From Carex sylvatica (Eukaryota > Streptophyta > Magnoliopsida > Poales > Cyperaceae), in assembly GCA_964058845.1 (NCBI GenBank), contig CAXKVR010000391.1, positions 1 to 55,083 of the forward strand: a stretch of DNA of 55,083 bases, in the 5' to 3' direction. The translations under genes and the position numbers were made by a program. The stretch's first letter is position 1; the number at the start of each line of letters is the position of its first letter. A model generated the notes under the pieces. It saw nothing but the letters and a program-made list of their open reading frames with translations. It did no database searches and was not told the origin of the DNA. Shown here piece by piece: positions 13,801 to 25,603 of the stretch.

Positions 13801-14993
13801 TGAATGTATTTGCAGCACTCTAGTAGTGTCTCCATATTGCAATATAATATGGCATTTACAACCCTAATACAACACTCCAATCGAAGGTGTTTGGAGCACA
13901 CTAGTAGTGTCCTCAGATGACAAGATAATAGGACATTTACAACCCTAATACAAGACTATAATTGATGGTGTTTGAAGCACTTTAGAAGTGCCTCTATATA
14001 GAAAGATAATAGGGCATTTACAACCCTAATACAGCACTCCAATCGAAGGTGTTTGGAGCACTCTTGTAGTGTCTCTATATGGCAAGATAATAGGGCATTT
14101 ACAATCCTAATACAACACTCTAATTAACGGTGTTTGCCTCTAGTAGTGTCTCTATATGAAAAGATAATAGGGAATTTACAACCCTAATACAACACTCCAA
14201 TCGAAAGTATTTGGAGCACTCTAGTAGTGTCTTCAGATGATAATAGGGCATTTACAACCTTGAAACAACACTCCAATTGATGGTGTTTGAAGCACTATAG
14301 TAGCATCTCTATCTGGTAAGATAATAGGGCATTTACAAACCTAAAATAACACTCCAATTGAAGGTGTTTGGTGCACTCTAGTAGTGTCCCCATAATGCAA
14401 GAAAATAGGGCATTTACAAACCTAACACAACACTCCAGTTAAATGTGTTAGGAACACTCTAATAGTATCTACAGATGGCAAGATAATATGGCATTTACAA
14501 GCCTAATACAATACTCCAATTGATTGTGTTTGGAGCACTCTAGTAGTATCTCCATATGGCAAGATAATATAGTATTTACAACCCTAATACAATACTCCGA
14601 CTGATAGTGTTTGGAGCACTCTAGTAGTGTCTCTAGATGGTAATATAATTGGGCATTTCAAACCCTAATACAACACTCCAATTGATAGTGTTCAGAGCAC
14701 CCTAGTAGCGTCTCTATATGGCAAGATAATTGGGCATTTACAATCCTAATACAACATTGTCGTTGAAGGTTTTTGGAGCACTCTATTAGGGTCTCCAGAT
14801 AAAAAGATAATAGGGCATTTACAACCCTAATACAATACTCCGAGTGATGGTGTTTGGAGTGCTCTTGTTGTGTCTTCAGATGGCAAGATAAGAGGGCATT
14901 TACCACCCTAATACAACACTCTAATTTATAGTATTCGAAGCACTCTAGTAGCGTCTCTATATGGGAAGATAATATGGCATTTACAACCCTAAT

Positions 14994-16950
14994 TTTGACG
15001 CTTCCTTCATAATTGGCCTAAATATGATATTTTTGCTCTGTTTTTGGCCTAAGTACGCAACTTTCTCTAAAAACTGCCAAAATATCCTAAAAACTTATTT
15101 GAGGTAAATAATTCAGTAAAATGACTACTTTTGCATACGTTTTTTTGTCATTTTCCGTACTTAGAAGTAGTGATTTTCGCTATATAAAATAACGTTACCA
15201 ATGTAAAACATATTCAATATTGAAAAGACTTATAACATAATATGCTCAACAAAATCAAATACAAGTATATATAGAACTTGGAGCACACACTTACCTGTTA
15301 TATATATTTTTAGAAAATTTCTAGTTTGTCAATACAAACTTTTTAAAATAATTAATTTCTCATAAAAGCACTACAATATCTAATATTTTCACAAAAATTT
15401 TGCATTTTCTTTTTTTTCTTTCCTTCTTATACTTCTTTTATTTATTTGCCATTTTATTTAGTTATTTTAAAGATTGAATTGACAAATATAATTCGGTATA
15501 TTTGAACTCTTCTCAATTGAATATATTAAAAATGTCATAATTACATGCATACAAATATATCACAACATTTTGAATTTAATAATTCCTATATGCGTCAAGA
15601 AAGAAAATCACATATCAAATATTGGTAATTTAATATTTGAACTCTTCTGAATTATATTTAATAGATATGAGATTAAATTTTTTAGTTTTTTTTATTTGTA
15701 TATAATTGAGTTGATATAAAATCCATCTAACATCTAAATTTGTGTACATAAGCACGAATTACCAATCACTTAATATCAGATTGTTGGTTCCAAAGACACT
15801 TAGGGAGTGAACATGGGTCTTTTTAAATTTTAAACTAAGTCACTTTTAACTAACGTGTCTATGAGTTATTTCTGACGGAAACTATAATAAATTTAGTCTA
15901 AACAAATATATGAAAAGTAAATAGTATAGAGACACTTGACACGAAAGTTGTTTACGGAATTTGGCACTAACGCCTACTTCTCTGGAGCCTGCGACCTTCG
16001 AGATGGCGCGTCTTTCTTTACCCAATGAGAAATGAAGTACAAAGTGGAACCGGTGAGCCCTTACAAAGCTTCTGAGAAATCACACGGCCCGAGCACGGAA
16101 ATGACTCACAAGCACTAAAGGCTCAAAATTGAACAAGGCGAGCAACAAAGGCTCTAGTGTTTGAAAGAAGTAACTTGGTCACACATGATCACTCTAAATC
16201 TTACAGAGTGATTCAGTATTGGTTGAATATGTTTGAGATTGTGTATGAGCATTGAAGTTTTAGTGCACAAGCAACAATGAATTTTTTTTACATCTGAGAA
16301 TTCGAATTATAGCAGTTGGGGGCAGCTAAAGTGATGATCCAAACCTTGATTTTACTTCTATTTATAGAGAGAGAAGCATAATATGGTAATTTGGCCTGAA
16401 CCGTTACAATGGTTAGCCAACTTATGCAGGTTTGGCTACTGATAAACCCTAACGGTTAATGAACTGTTGTGATAACTCTCTAGAAGTTTGGGGGTATCAA
16501 AATGATTTATTTTATTGCACAACAGTTATCTGCGATTTAAATATTTCGTTACAATGGTTGGCTATAAATTGGCTCATTCTCAAGCATATTTTACCAACTT
16601 TACATATATTTAATCCTAATCTTGAGATGATGCTTCTATATATCCAATGTCAGGTGCTTCATAACTGCATCCTTGATAAATCTAGCAATTGATCAACCAT
16701 CCTTGATGTTTATTTTGCATTTTGTATAGTCATGAACCTGCATAATATCTCAAGACAAAAAAAAAATATAAAATTCAACAGATATATATTTTGCAAATAT
16801 AGTCAAACATATAAGTAGATTATAGCACAATCCAATACGAATCTGTACTAAAATATATATGGACTGTCGAGAACTATGACAAGTTTGCAAATGTATTTGA
16901 TAACACTAAAATGCATGACAAGGCAAGTTCCAATAAAGAAAAATGTCAGT
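14994..16950. other. Gene-free stretch after the satellite
   Basis: The satellite ends abruptly into AT-rich DNA with no recognisable protein. A less AT-rich block at about 15950-16500 has the look of a decayed LTR or untranslated region (a TTTATAGAGAGAGAAG promoter-like stretch near 16360), but I cannot assign it. The open frame at 16459-16692 has no homology that I recognise. Confidence 0.4.
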
Positions 16951-16967
16951 TAGAGCATCTCCATTGG

Positions 16968-17070
16968 TGCAATTGAAATGCAATTGCAAATAAAAAATAA
17001 CTGTCAAATAAAATTAACTTCAAACTTAATTTTAAATGCTCTACATTCATGCAATTGCATTTCAATTGCA
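16968..17070. repeat. Perfect 21-bp inverted repeat, possible MITE remnant
   Basis: A 21-base sequence at 16968-16988 (TGCAATTGAAATGCAATTGC plus one base) is repeated perfectly in inverted orientation at 17050-17070. Each arm is itself partly palindromic. The left arm is preceded by GAGCATCTCCATTGG, a motif common near small plant transposons. No target duplication was found. Confidence 0.5.
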
Positions 17071-18369
17071 TATATGCACGTCAGCGATATTTTTTATTTT
17101 TTTAAATTTCGTTGACTGTTGATGAGATACTAAATTCAATTACACTAAGAACCCTTGACCACCCCCACCCAAAAGGGGAACCAGAAGAACGAATTTTGGG
17201 GCAATACCCTTCTTAAATCAGAATTTTTATTACCTTGTAGCAAGGAGGCGAACGGGAGGGGAAGAGCGGCGAATGGAGGCAAACGGTGAGGGGAAGAACG
17301 ACCGGTTACCATTGGCAGAGGAGGAACGTCGGCTTTTGCAAGAATATATGCAAGGCGATGAAGATGCTTTTATCTAGAGCACTTAGTGACAATAGTTAAT
17401 GAAGAAAAAGGTCACTTATCTCAAGCAATCATGTTTGGTAGAGGCATGGACGGATACAGGAAGGAAGAATACTATCAATTGACCATTGACCTCCATTTTT
17501 AAAAAAAAATTATAATTATGTACGTTTTTTTATATTTTCTAGAATAAAATATTATGGTACTATAAAATTGATCCTCATTTTCGGTATGTAAGAAAATTTT
17601 ATATAATTGATTTTTATATATATTTAATCTCTATATATAATTTGAAAGTCTGACTCTCAATAGAGGAATAAGACGATATATAGCTCTTGTACCTGTAATA
17701 TATATGAGTTATCTCTTCGATTTATCTAATGTGACAAGATTTTTTTTTTTTTTTTTTGAATGTGACAAGAGTTAATCTTCTTAATTATTCATTCACTTCA
17801 TCTCATTTGATAGAGTTTTACAAAAAAATTGTCTATAAAATATAGTCTAAAAAAACAAGACAGTAAGTTGCAAGACAATTATTTTACATAATTTTTTTTC
17901 TAAATATTCATCATGTTTTCTGTGAGAAATATTTATATATTGCATTTACTATTTGTCTTTTAATTTTTCAATCATTATTTCTTGATTACAAGTTAAATTT
18001 GATAAAATAATCATGAAATAACTAAGAAGATAACTCTTAATTAAATTCACGCTCCTCTATAAAGTGCAACTGTGCAAGCGCTCCATGTCTAATGAATAGA
18101 ATTTCATCAAAATTCGTGCTGAGTTATAATTCACGTTCAATTAAACCGCTTTGTCCTTGCAATTTCACAATGCCGCATCTGTGCTGCACAGCGCAACAGA
18201 GAATAAGGACTCCATGTTATCAATAATTGATGATGTAAATGAACGCTATATTATTATATTGAAGTGCATGAATGTGAAATTGTGAATCGATAGCAATTAA
18301 TAGAATGACAAAAATGCATAAATATTGAATCATAAAAAGAAAGCTTAATTGAATTTCACAAGTAGTACT
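17071..18369. other. Gene-free stretch
   Basis: AT-rich DNA with no supported gene. A GC-richer 150-bp patch (about 17220-17370) in purine-rich sequence might be a fragment of a transposon or exon; I could not identify it. Confidence 0.4.
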
Positions 18370-18687
18370 CGTTTAAATTATTCATTTTCAAGTGCAGGGC
18401 CAAATCGTCTCATGTGCCTGAAAAAGATTTAACATTAACATCTCAATATATTATATATACATTTTGACAGTAACCAGTGACAAACTTATAATAAGAAAAT
18501 ATCAACAAAACATTAGATATGACAAATTATTAGATGACATGAATCCTTACACACTTAAACATCCTATCAACATACTATTATTACATTATGAGAAATAATT
18601 CCTAACAGTCAACAGTATTGCACACGAGGCTCGGCTTCTATTTCACGACAGACTTCACATGGATACGGTTAAGAAAATTTTGAAGGA

Positions 18688-18883
18688 CTTGTATTTTCTC
18701 CCAGCTAGCTTGCCAGAAAGCCTCATGCGCTCATCCACTACCCAACCTTCTGGCAAACCTTCCGGCCTTTCGCCTGAGTAAGCCAACTCTGAACTAACCC
18801 TCTTCTTGCCTCCTTTCTGTTTCGGTGGGCCACTAGCAAGTCTCACCAGTAGGCATATGGGGAACTAAAGGTTCCCGAAAGAT
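18688..18883 (-). pseudogene. MBD exon, frameshifted
   Basis: After the frameshift the translation reads GERPEGLPEGWVVDERMRLS and then GKLAGRKYK. This is the N-terminal half of a plant-type MBD (LP-GW...R.R.SG..AG). The acceptor CATGTAG is intact, but four extra bases lie between the GET and PKQK codons and the donor is damaged. Confidence 0.72.
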
Positions 18884-19109
18884 CTACATGAGGTAAACAG
18901 ATCAGTTCTATAATTTGGATTCTGTTTTGGTGATATTCATTCAATATGTGTTTTTCCAAATTGGCAAAAACTATATAGGACAAGCAAAATTCTACCAGAC
19001 ATTATAAATGATTAAGCCCACCTTTTAGACTGTGCATTAAGATTTAGTTTGGCAAAGAAGTAAAATGTATTGGTGTGGCACAGGTATAGTACTTCAAAAT
19101 CAAAGTTAC

Positions 19110-19263
19110 CTCCAATAAAATGTTCTCATCCTCAGGTCGCACGTCATTCGGCTCTCCTGCTGACACATCAGCATTTTGGGGCACCAATATTGGAGATTCC
19201 AGATCCGGTGCACTATTTAGATCTATATATGGTTCGTTTAAGTCGGAGTTGAACATTATATAT
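19110..19263 (-). pseudogene. DLN (EAR-like) exon B
   Basis: The exon runs from acceptor TTTATGCAG to donor GAG|GTAAC and is open throughout. It encodes NSDLNEPYIDLNSAPDLESP followed by an acidic stretch ending PEDENILLE. DLNEP fits the DLNxxP form of the EAR repression motif, and IDLN repeats it. It is paralogous to the exons at 19837, 26677 and 27370. Confidence 0.6.
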
Positions 19264-19836
19264 CTGCATAAACAAAAATGTTCAAAATTATGAGATTATG
19301 ATTTACGAACAATTAATTCATCAATACTGGGTAGGAAACTATGAGAAATTTGAGTAGGAAACATATTAAAGGCATTTTAATCAGGTAGTACATTAGATAC
19401 AACATAACAATTGTAGAAAGTGCTAAATGTCATGTTCATTCTGTTCTTTATAGTAAACATTCTGTAATACCAGATGCTAAAGCTAACCTTATATTGGTTG
19501 GAGTTTGACAGAAGAGAAACCTCGTTTTTGGTCTACACAGAAAAAATAGATTGGTTTGGCATAATCACCGTAAAAACAAAACATAGCAGCATCCAATGAT
19601 ATGAATAACCTCAAGCCCAATGTGCTCAAATCCAAAACTAAATAAATCTCAATTCAACTTGACACAAACATAACCTGGGTTTGCGGCACATCTCGTAATG
19701 GGTTTAACAAAATATTTCCATTTAATATTATTTACTTCAATTTATAATTTTTTCTTTCAAAACAATAGATGATTAATGGTATTACGAGGGTTTCTGAGTT
19801 ATTAACAGAAATATAGTATCAGAAGACGAGAAATAC

Positions 19837-19964
19837 CTTAGTGATGAATAAGTTTGTTGACCTAACCGCCATGGTTTCTCGGATGACTGTACTGGTAAAA
19901 CTACAGCAGGGGTGCTGTTCAGATCAATGAACTCCTTATTGAGATTGATCTCCAGCATCATTAA
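19837..19964 (-). pseudogene. DLN (EAR-like) exon A
   Basis: The exon runs from acceptor GTTTATGCAG to donor CTAAG|GTATTTC. It encodes MMLEINLNKEFIDLNSTPAV and a short tail. It has two in-frame ATGs at its start, which could serve as an alternative translation start. It is clearly related to exon B and to 27370-27519 in sequence and position of the DLN motifs. Confidence 0.6.
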
Positions 19965-20238
19965 CTGCATAAACATATATAGTTCTAGTAAAATTATACA
20001 AAGAATAAACTAAAAGTTAATTATATTCTATACATGCTGTGGTAGGAAACTATTTCTAGGTACCAAGGTTCTTTACAATATGAAATTAACCCACCCGCAA
20101 AGGTTATTTGCGATACGCAATTGGCACACATTGTAAGTTAAAAAATGTTCTATTTCATTATTGACCTTTAAATGTTCTTTTAAGAAATTCTAAATCATCA
20201 CAGAGACAAATACAGAAAATAATATATATCTATATATA

Positions 20239-20663
20239 GAGGTAGGCTACTATGCTTATATAAGCATATCCCCACATATGCTTATAACTCATTTTTGTGT
20301 TTCCAATGTCCAAATGGTCGATCTGAACCGTTCATCTTGTTCTCCATATTAATATGTGCTTGGAAACTAAATTTTACATTTTTCTGAATTTGTTTACTAT
20401 TTATTAAGCCACTTTGAAAATCGCTGATCCAACGGTGGCTGCACAAAACAGTAAAATCAGCAGCCACCGTTGGATTAATAATTTTCAAAGTGGCTTAATA
20501 AATAGTAAAAAAATTCAGAAAAATATAAAATTTAGTTTCCAAGCACATATTAATATGGAGAACAAGATGAACGGTTCAGATCGACCATTTGGACATTGAA
20601 AGTACAAAAATGAGTTATAAGCATATGTAGGGATATGCTTATATAAGCATAGTAGCCAACCTC
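20239..20663. mobile_element. Foldback MITE with ~200-bp inverted arms
   Basis: The two halves are near-complete reverse complements: GAGGTAGGCTACTATGCTTA at the left end pairs with TAGCATAGTAGCC...CTC at the right, and the arms meet near 20445-20455 around CAGCCACCGTTGG. Only a few mismatches are visible. Both halves therefore give mirrored open frames that are not genes. The right arm of the inverted duplication lacks it at the corresponding intron (near 26330), so it inserted after the duplication. Flanks are TA-rich and the target duplication is ambiguous. Confidence 0.85.
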
Positions 20664-21539
20664 TCTCTATATATATATATATATTTTTTTTTTGTAAATC
20701 TTATTATGTCAAAAGTCTTAGATCTGAAACCCAATTTGTCACCTGAATTTTCAATATGTATATATTTTGGGATAGAAGATTTCTGGGAGAGGTGTGAGGA
20801 TTAATTGAAGTTTATTGTTTCCAACAAGTTGAGTTGATGAAACCAATATATGAGTACAAAAGAATGCAAGGAAATACTATAATAAAATATATACATGCAC
20901 ACAAATTACACAAATTGACAAACAAATTATTATATTATTGGAAAAAACACATTCACTTACAATTTTAAGCACAAATTGTAGTCGTAAGGATGGAATATGC
21001 ATACATGTGATGTTCTTCCCTCATTTAATTGCTTGAATGAATAATAGTTGGAAGGACAAGCTATTTTCGTTTTGTTTATGTAATGCTAAGGAAATAGTGT
21101 GGCCTTCTCCTTGAGACTGAGGGCCTATTTAAAGAACAAATTGGTATTTTTGCAGTTCAAGTCCTTAAAAAATTAAAATTTAGTGGTCACAGATATTATA
21201 TTATTTCAGTTACTATCTATAATGATACAAAAATAATTCAAATTTGTAGGTGCATCTGTAAAATTGTGTCATTTATTGTCATAATTAGAAAATTTAATTT
21301 AAATTCAAGTGCATTAACAAATTGAATAAATTTGGACCGATAACATATATAATACATTCAACAATAAATTTTTAATAATTAATGAAAACATTGAACATCA
21401 TTTCAATTCAAATTTAATAAAATATTAAGAATGTGTTGTTCCTTTAAAGTGCATGCGTGATTGTGAATAATGAGCAACCAATTAAATAAGGAAACAAAGC
21501 ATGACCAAATTAATCAATTGAAAATTGACTAGCTCAAAA

Positions 21540-23090
21540 TTACTAAATTTGTAAATCGAATGTTTTTTTTTTTGGAAGGCGTGGTAGGAGCTACCAGCTG
21601 GAACAAAATGAAAAAAAAAAAAATACAACCCAAATATTGATGAATTAAAACAATTCATGAATACAATTCATTTGGGACAACGAATGCAAATATTGGGCAT
21701 TAAATATCTATTAATTAAAAAATGTAGGAATTAATAACTCAAATGAATGCACATAATGTGAATAAAATATAATTAATAAAATAATTAATTAAACCAATAA
21801 TTTTTTTTCTAAGGAAATTGATGAATTCAGTCAACAAGTCGAACAAAAAATATATAAAAAAAAAATCTGTAAATACAGTGCCAATTAAAGAAGATAATTA
21901 TAAATTAAGAACATTGAAAAATTAATGAGAGAAAAATATATTTCCTCCTTGTTGTTTTATTGACTATGGCTTATTATCAACCGCTAATATGCTGATGTGT
22001 ATTAATAACTTCCTTAATTATCATCTCAGCAAAGTGTTGGCTCCGAGGAGTGCAATGCAATTAACATTTTTATGCATATATATTTTTTTTTTTCGGGCTG
22101 TTTTTACTGTTTTTGTGAAATGTTTTTTTTTCACGCACACAGTATTTCGGCCATTTAAATTGGACCTAGAACCTAAGCACATTCTCGTTCCTGTCTGACG
22201 GCGGAACAAACCCTTCTAATGTCATATTTGATGGATAATTAAAAGTGAAAGGATAAACGGATTATTTCGTTTGGCATGCATATAATTCCATGATATTTTT
22301 TGGTACATGAATAACTCCAATGAGTTTCTCCTTTATCCTTTCACTTTCTCATGATTAGAGTGTCCTTATCCTTCCACTTTATCTTTCTACCAAACCTAAT
22401 AAAAAAAACAAAAAGTCATGTTTGGTAGAAAGATAATTCCAAGAGTCATGTTTTTTGAGAAAATTGAAGGATAGGAATTCTTATCATATAAAATAAAGTG
22501 AAGAGGTGAAAAAATATCTTACATTATAATATTTTTATTTCTATATTTAATATGACACTTGAATTTAATTTGTCTTTCTATGTGATGCTGGATGTTGGGT
22601 AGAAAGATAAAGTGAAATAAAATGACTCATAAAGTAAATAAATAAATAACTCATATCACAATATCATTTTATCGAAACATGATTCTCGAAGTTATTTTTA
22701 TACCTAAATGTCACAAATTTATATTTGCACTTTACAACGCTTTTGAAGTTATTCACTTATTATCACTTTAACCAAATATTGTCTTAAATAAAAGGTAGAA
22801 TGTATTAAAAAAAAGAGTTAATTGTATTGAATTTTATATGAGCAAACACTTTGTTAACTTCAGAAGATGAATTATTGATACACATCATTATATATATTAG
22901 TGAATGACAAGCTATAGACAACTAAATCATGGGTGATATATAAGTTTCTCTACAGAGAGTTGTATGTTCAACTCTCAAAAATAACATTGAAAAAGACGTT
23001 ATGGTATACCAAGGCTTTTTAATAAGAAGACAATCAATTTGTATATTATTCGAACTTTTTGTATTCCTCAGTAATTTTGCCCGAGACAAC
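21540..23090. other. Axis region of the inverted duplication, no gene seen
   Basis: AT-rich DNA between the two arms. It includes poly-T and poly-A runs and a short hairpin (22379-22436). The open frames near 21989-22209 are low-complexity and unsupported. Confidence 0.45.
22379..22436. repeat. Hairpin with 17-bp perfect stem
   Basis: TTATCTTTCTACCAAAC at 22379-22395 pairs with GTTTGGTAGAAAGATAA at 22420-22436 across a 24-base loop. A third copy of GGTAGAAAGATAA lies near 22598. It probably marks the abutting ends of small transposon copies. Confidence 0.6.
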
Positions 23091-25425
23091 TTTTATTTGA
23101 TTTCGTCAATTTTTCTTTTAATTAGTGGCTAATAATTCACATTCATGCATTTTAGTTGAACAATGTATTCTTATTATTCTCTTATTTGAATTGAATTTAT
23201 GTTCAATGTTTTCATCACTTTTAGATGCCACAATATTATAATTCAATATGAACTTATTGTGTCGTCAGTACTAATTTATTCATTTTGTTCATGCATTAAA
23301 ATTTAAATTAGATACACTACTTATGACAATAAATGACGATATTTTACACAATTCACCTACTATAAATTTCAATTTTATTATTAATCTATTAATCTATTAT
23401 TTCTTTTCAACAATTTTGGATGCCACAATATTAGAATTCAATATGCACTTATCATGGCGCCAGCCCTAATTTATTGAATTTGTTCATATATTAGAATTTA
23501 AATTAGATACACTACTTGTGACAATAAATTATGACAATATTAGATGATTATCTACTATAAATTTCAATTTTATTTTTAATCTTATAAAATATTGTTTCTT
23601 TTCATCACTTTTGGATGCCACATATCATAATTTAATATGAATTTATCATGCCGCTGCCCGTCGGTCCTAATTTTAATTTGTTCATGCATTAGAATTTAAA
23701 TTAGATACACTAAGTCCTAATTTATTCGTTTTGTTCATGCATTAACCTTTAAATTAGATACACTACTTATGGCAATAAATGACAATATTTTACACAATTC
23801 ATCTATTATAAATTTCAATTTTATTATTAATCTATTAATATATTGTTTCTTTTCAACAATTTTGGATGCCACAATATTAAAATTCAATATGTACTTATCA
23901 TGGCACCATCCCTAATTTATTGAATTTGTTCATATATTAGAATTTAAATTAGATACACTAACAATAAATTATGACATTTTACACAATCATCTACTATAAA
24001 TTTCAATTTTATTTTTAATCTTATAAAATATTGTTTCTTTTCATCACTTTTGGATGCCACATATCATAATTCAATATGAATTTATCATGCCGCCGGCCCT
24101 AATTTTAATTTGTTCATGCATTAGAATTTAAATTAGATACACTACTTGTGACAATAAATGACGCCATTTTACACAAGTAGCTACTATAAATTTGAATTTT
24201 ATTTTGCATGTTATAAAATATTATTTCTTTTCATCACTTTTGGATGCCACAATATTAGAATTCAATATGAAATTATCATGTCGCCGGCCCTAATTTATTA
24301 AAGTTGTTCATGCATTAGAATATAAATTAGATACACTATTTACGACAATAAATAATGTCATTTTACACAACTCACCTACTATAAATTTCAACTTTATTTT
24401 TAATATTTTTAAATATTATTCCTTTTCATTACTCTTGGATGCCACAATATTAGAATTCAATATGATCTTATCATGTTGTTGGCCCTAATTTATTCAATTT
24501 GTTCATACATTAGAATTTAAATTAGATACACTACTTATAACAATAAATGACAACATTTTACACAATTCACCTACTATAAAGTTCAATATTATTTTTATCT
24601 TTTAAAATATTATTTCTTTTCATCAGTTTTGGATGTCACAATATTATAATTCAATATAAATTTATAATGCCGCCGGCCCTAATTTTTTTAGTTTGTTCAT
24701 GCACAAAAATTTAAATTAGATATACTAAATATGACAATAAATGTCACAATTTTTACATAAAGCACCTACTATAAATTTGAATTATATTTTTTTATCTTAT
24801 GAAATATTGTTTCTTTTCATCACTTTTGCATGCCACAATATTAGAATTCAATTAACTTATCATGCCGCCGGCCCTAATTATTCAATTTATTCATGCATTT
24901 GAATTTAAATTAGATACACTACTTATGACAATAAATGACAATATTTTACACAATTCACCTACTATAAATTTCAACTTAAATTTTTTTTTTTAAATATTGT
25001 TTCTTTTCATCACTTTTGGATGTAACAAAAATTAGAATTCAATATGAACTTATCATGCCGCCGGCCCTAATTTATTCAATTTGTTCATGCATTAGCATTT
25101 AAATTAGATACACTAATTATGACAATAAATGACAATATTTTACACAATTCACGTACTATAAATTTCAATTTTGTTTTTAATCTTTTAAAATAGTGTTTCT
25201 TTTTATTACTTTTGGATGCCACAATATTATAATTCAATATAAATTTATCATGCCGCCGGCCCTAATTTCTTCAATTTGTTCATGCACTAGAATTTAAATT
25301 AGATATGCTAATTATGAAAATAAATGTCACAATTTTACATAATGCACCTACTATAAATTTGAATTATATTTTTTATCTTATAAAATATTGTTTCTTTTCG
25401 CCACAATATTAGAATTCAATATGAT
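23090..25425. repeat. Tandem array of a ~195-bp AT-rich unit, about 11 copies
   Basis: Each unit contains, in order, TTTTGGATGCCACAATATTA, a GCCGCCGGCCC patch (GC-rich within an AT-rich unit), TTCAATTTGTTCATGCATTA, AAATTAGATACACTA and ACAATAAATGACA. Spacing of the AAATTAGATACACTA block is about 186-200 bp (for example 23306, 23492, 23948, 24135). One unit near 23700 carries an extra internal duplication. The array ends about 180 bp upstream of the exon at 25604. The left arm has a single copy of the same unit. Confidence 0.9.
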
Positions 25426-25603
25426 TGTTTTCATTCAAATACTAACCAGAATGAAATATTTGGAGCCACAAAAAATTAAAATAATTTAGAGGACTTGAAA
25501 TGTAAAATTTTCAATCTCTTCTTTAAATAGACCCTCTCTCTTAAGGTAAAAAAAGACTCCAAGTTAGCTTCTTCTTTCAAATATTATTAATTCAAGCAAT
25601 AAA

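Larger units (their letters stand above)
3375..14993. repeat. 81-bp satellite array, about 143 tandem monomers
   Basis: The monomer is about 81 bp with recurring landmarks in fixed order: CTAGTAGTGTCTC, GCAAGATAATAGGGCA, TTACAACCCTAATACAACA, CTCCAATTGAAGGTG and TTTGGAGCACT. Monomers differ by point changes and occasional 1-3 base indels. The array starts directly at the copia LTR and ends at about 14993, after the last ACAACCCTAAT. It probably continues left of the retrotransposon, outside the window. Because 81 is a multiple of three, long stop-free stretches appear on both strands, mainly a 27-residue minus-strand repeat containing CCIRVVNALLSC. Several frames are open in parallel and indels break them, so I do not call genes here. 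Multi-monomer duplications are reported separately. Confidence 0.96.
18688..21024 (-). pseudogene. Decayed DLN-MBD gene (left-arm copy)
   Basis: Probable exons on minus are 21024-20961, 19964-19837 (DLN exon A), 19263-19110 (DLN exon B) and 18883-18688 (first half of an MBD). Junctions A-B and B-MBD are phase-compatible (A ends with two bases of a codon, B with none). Three lesions mark it as dead: exon 1 has one extra base relative to 25604-25666 and then hits a TAA; the MBD exon is 196 bases against 192 in both right-hand copies, which shifts the frame through a TAG; and the donor AAG|GT of those copies reads AAG-TCC here. The second MBD exon is absent. A foldback element sits in its first intron. 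A shorter DLN-only product from the ATGs at the start of exon A cannot be excluded. Confidence 0.6.
18370..21540 (-). repeat. Left arm of a large inverted duplication
   Basis: Read on the minus strand, this block matches the plus strand of the 23100-33090 region in order: upstream sequence (one copy of the ~195-bp unit, 21232-21360), exon 1 (20961-21024), intron text around GTCTCTGTGATGATTTAG, a DLN exon, and the MBD exon with its 3' intron down to about 18370. The arms are clearly diverged, with many substitutions and private insertions. The arm stops before the second MBD exon. Confidence 0.75.

Noticed and set aside
4283..14906. Many minus-strand open frames of 60-188 codons built of a 27-residue repeat (CCIRVVNALLSC...)
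   Set aside because: They follow from a satellite period of 81 bp, a multiple of three. Other frames on both strands are also open in places, frames are broken by indels every few monomers, and no start, splice or promoter context recurs.
20282..20599. Two similar open frames on opposite strands (MKIINPTVAA... and MKIADPTVAA...)
   Set aside because: They are mirror images produced by the arms of the foldback MITE, not a gene pair.
23090..25425. CRISPR-like array
   Set aside because: Units are about 195 bp in direct contact without unique spacers, and the genome is a plant nuclear genome.
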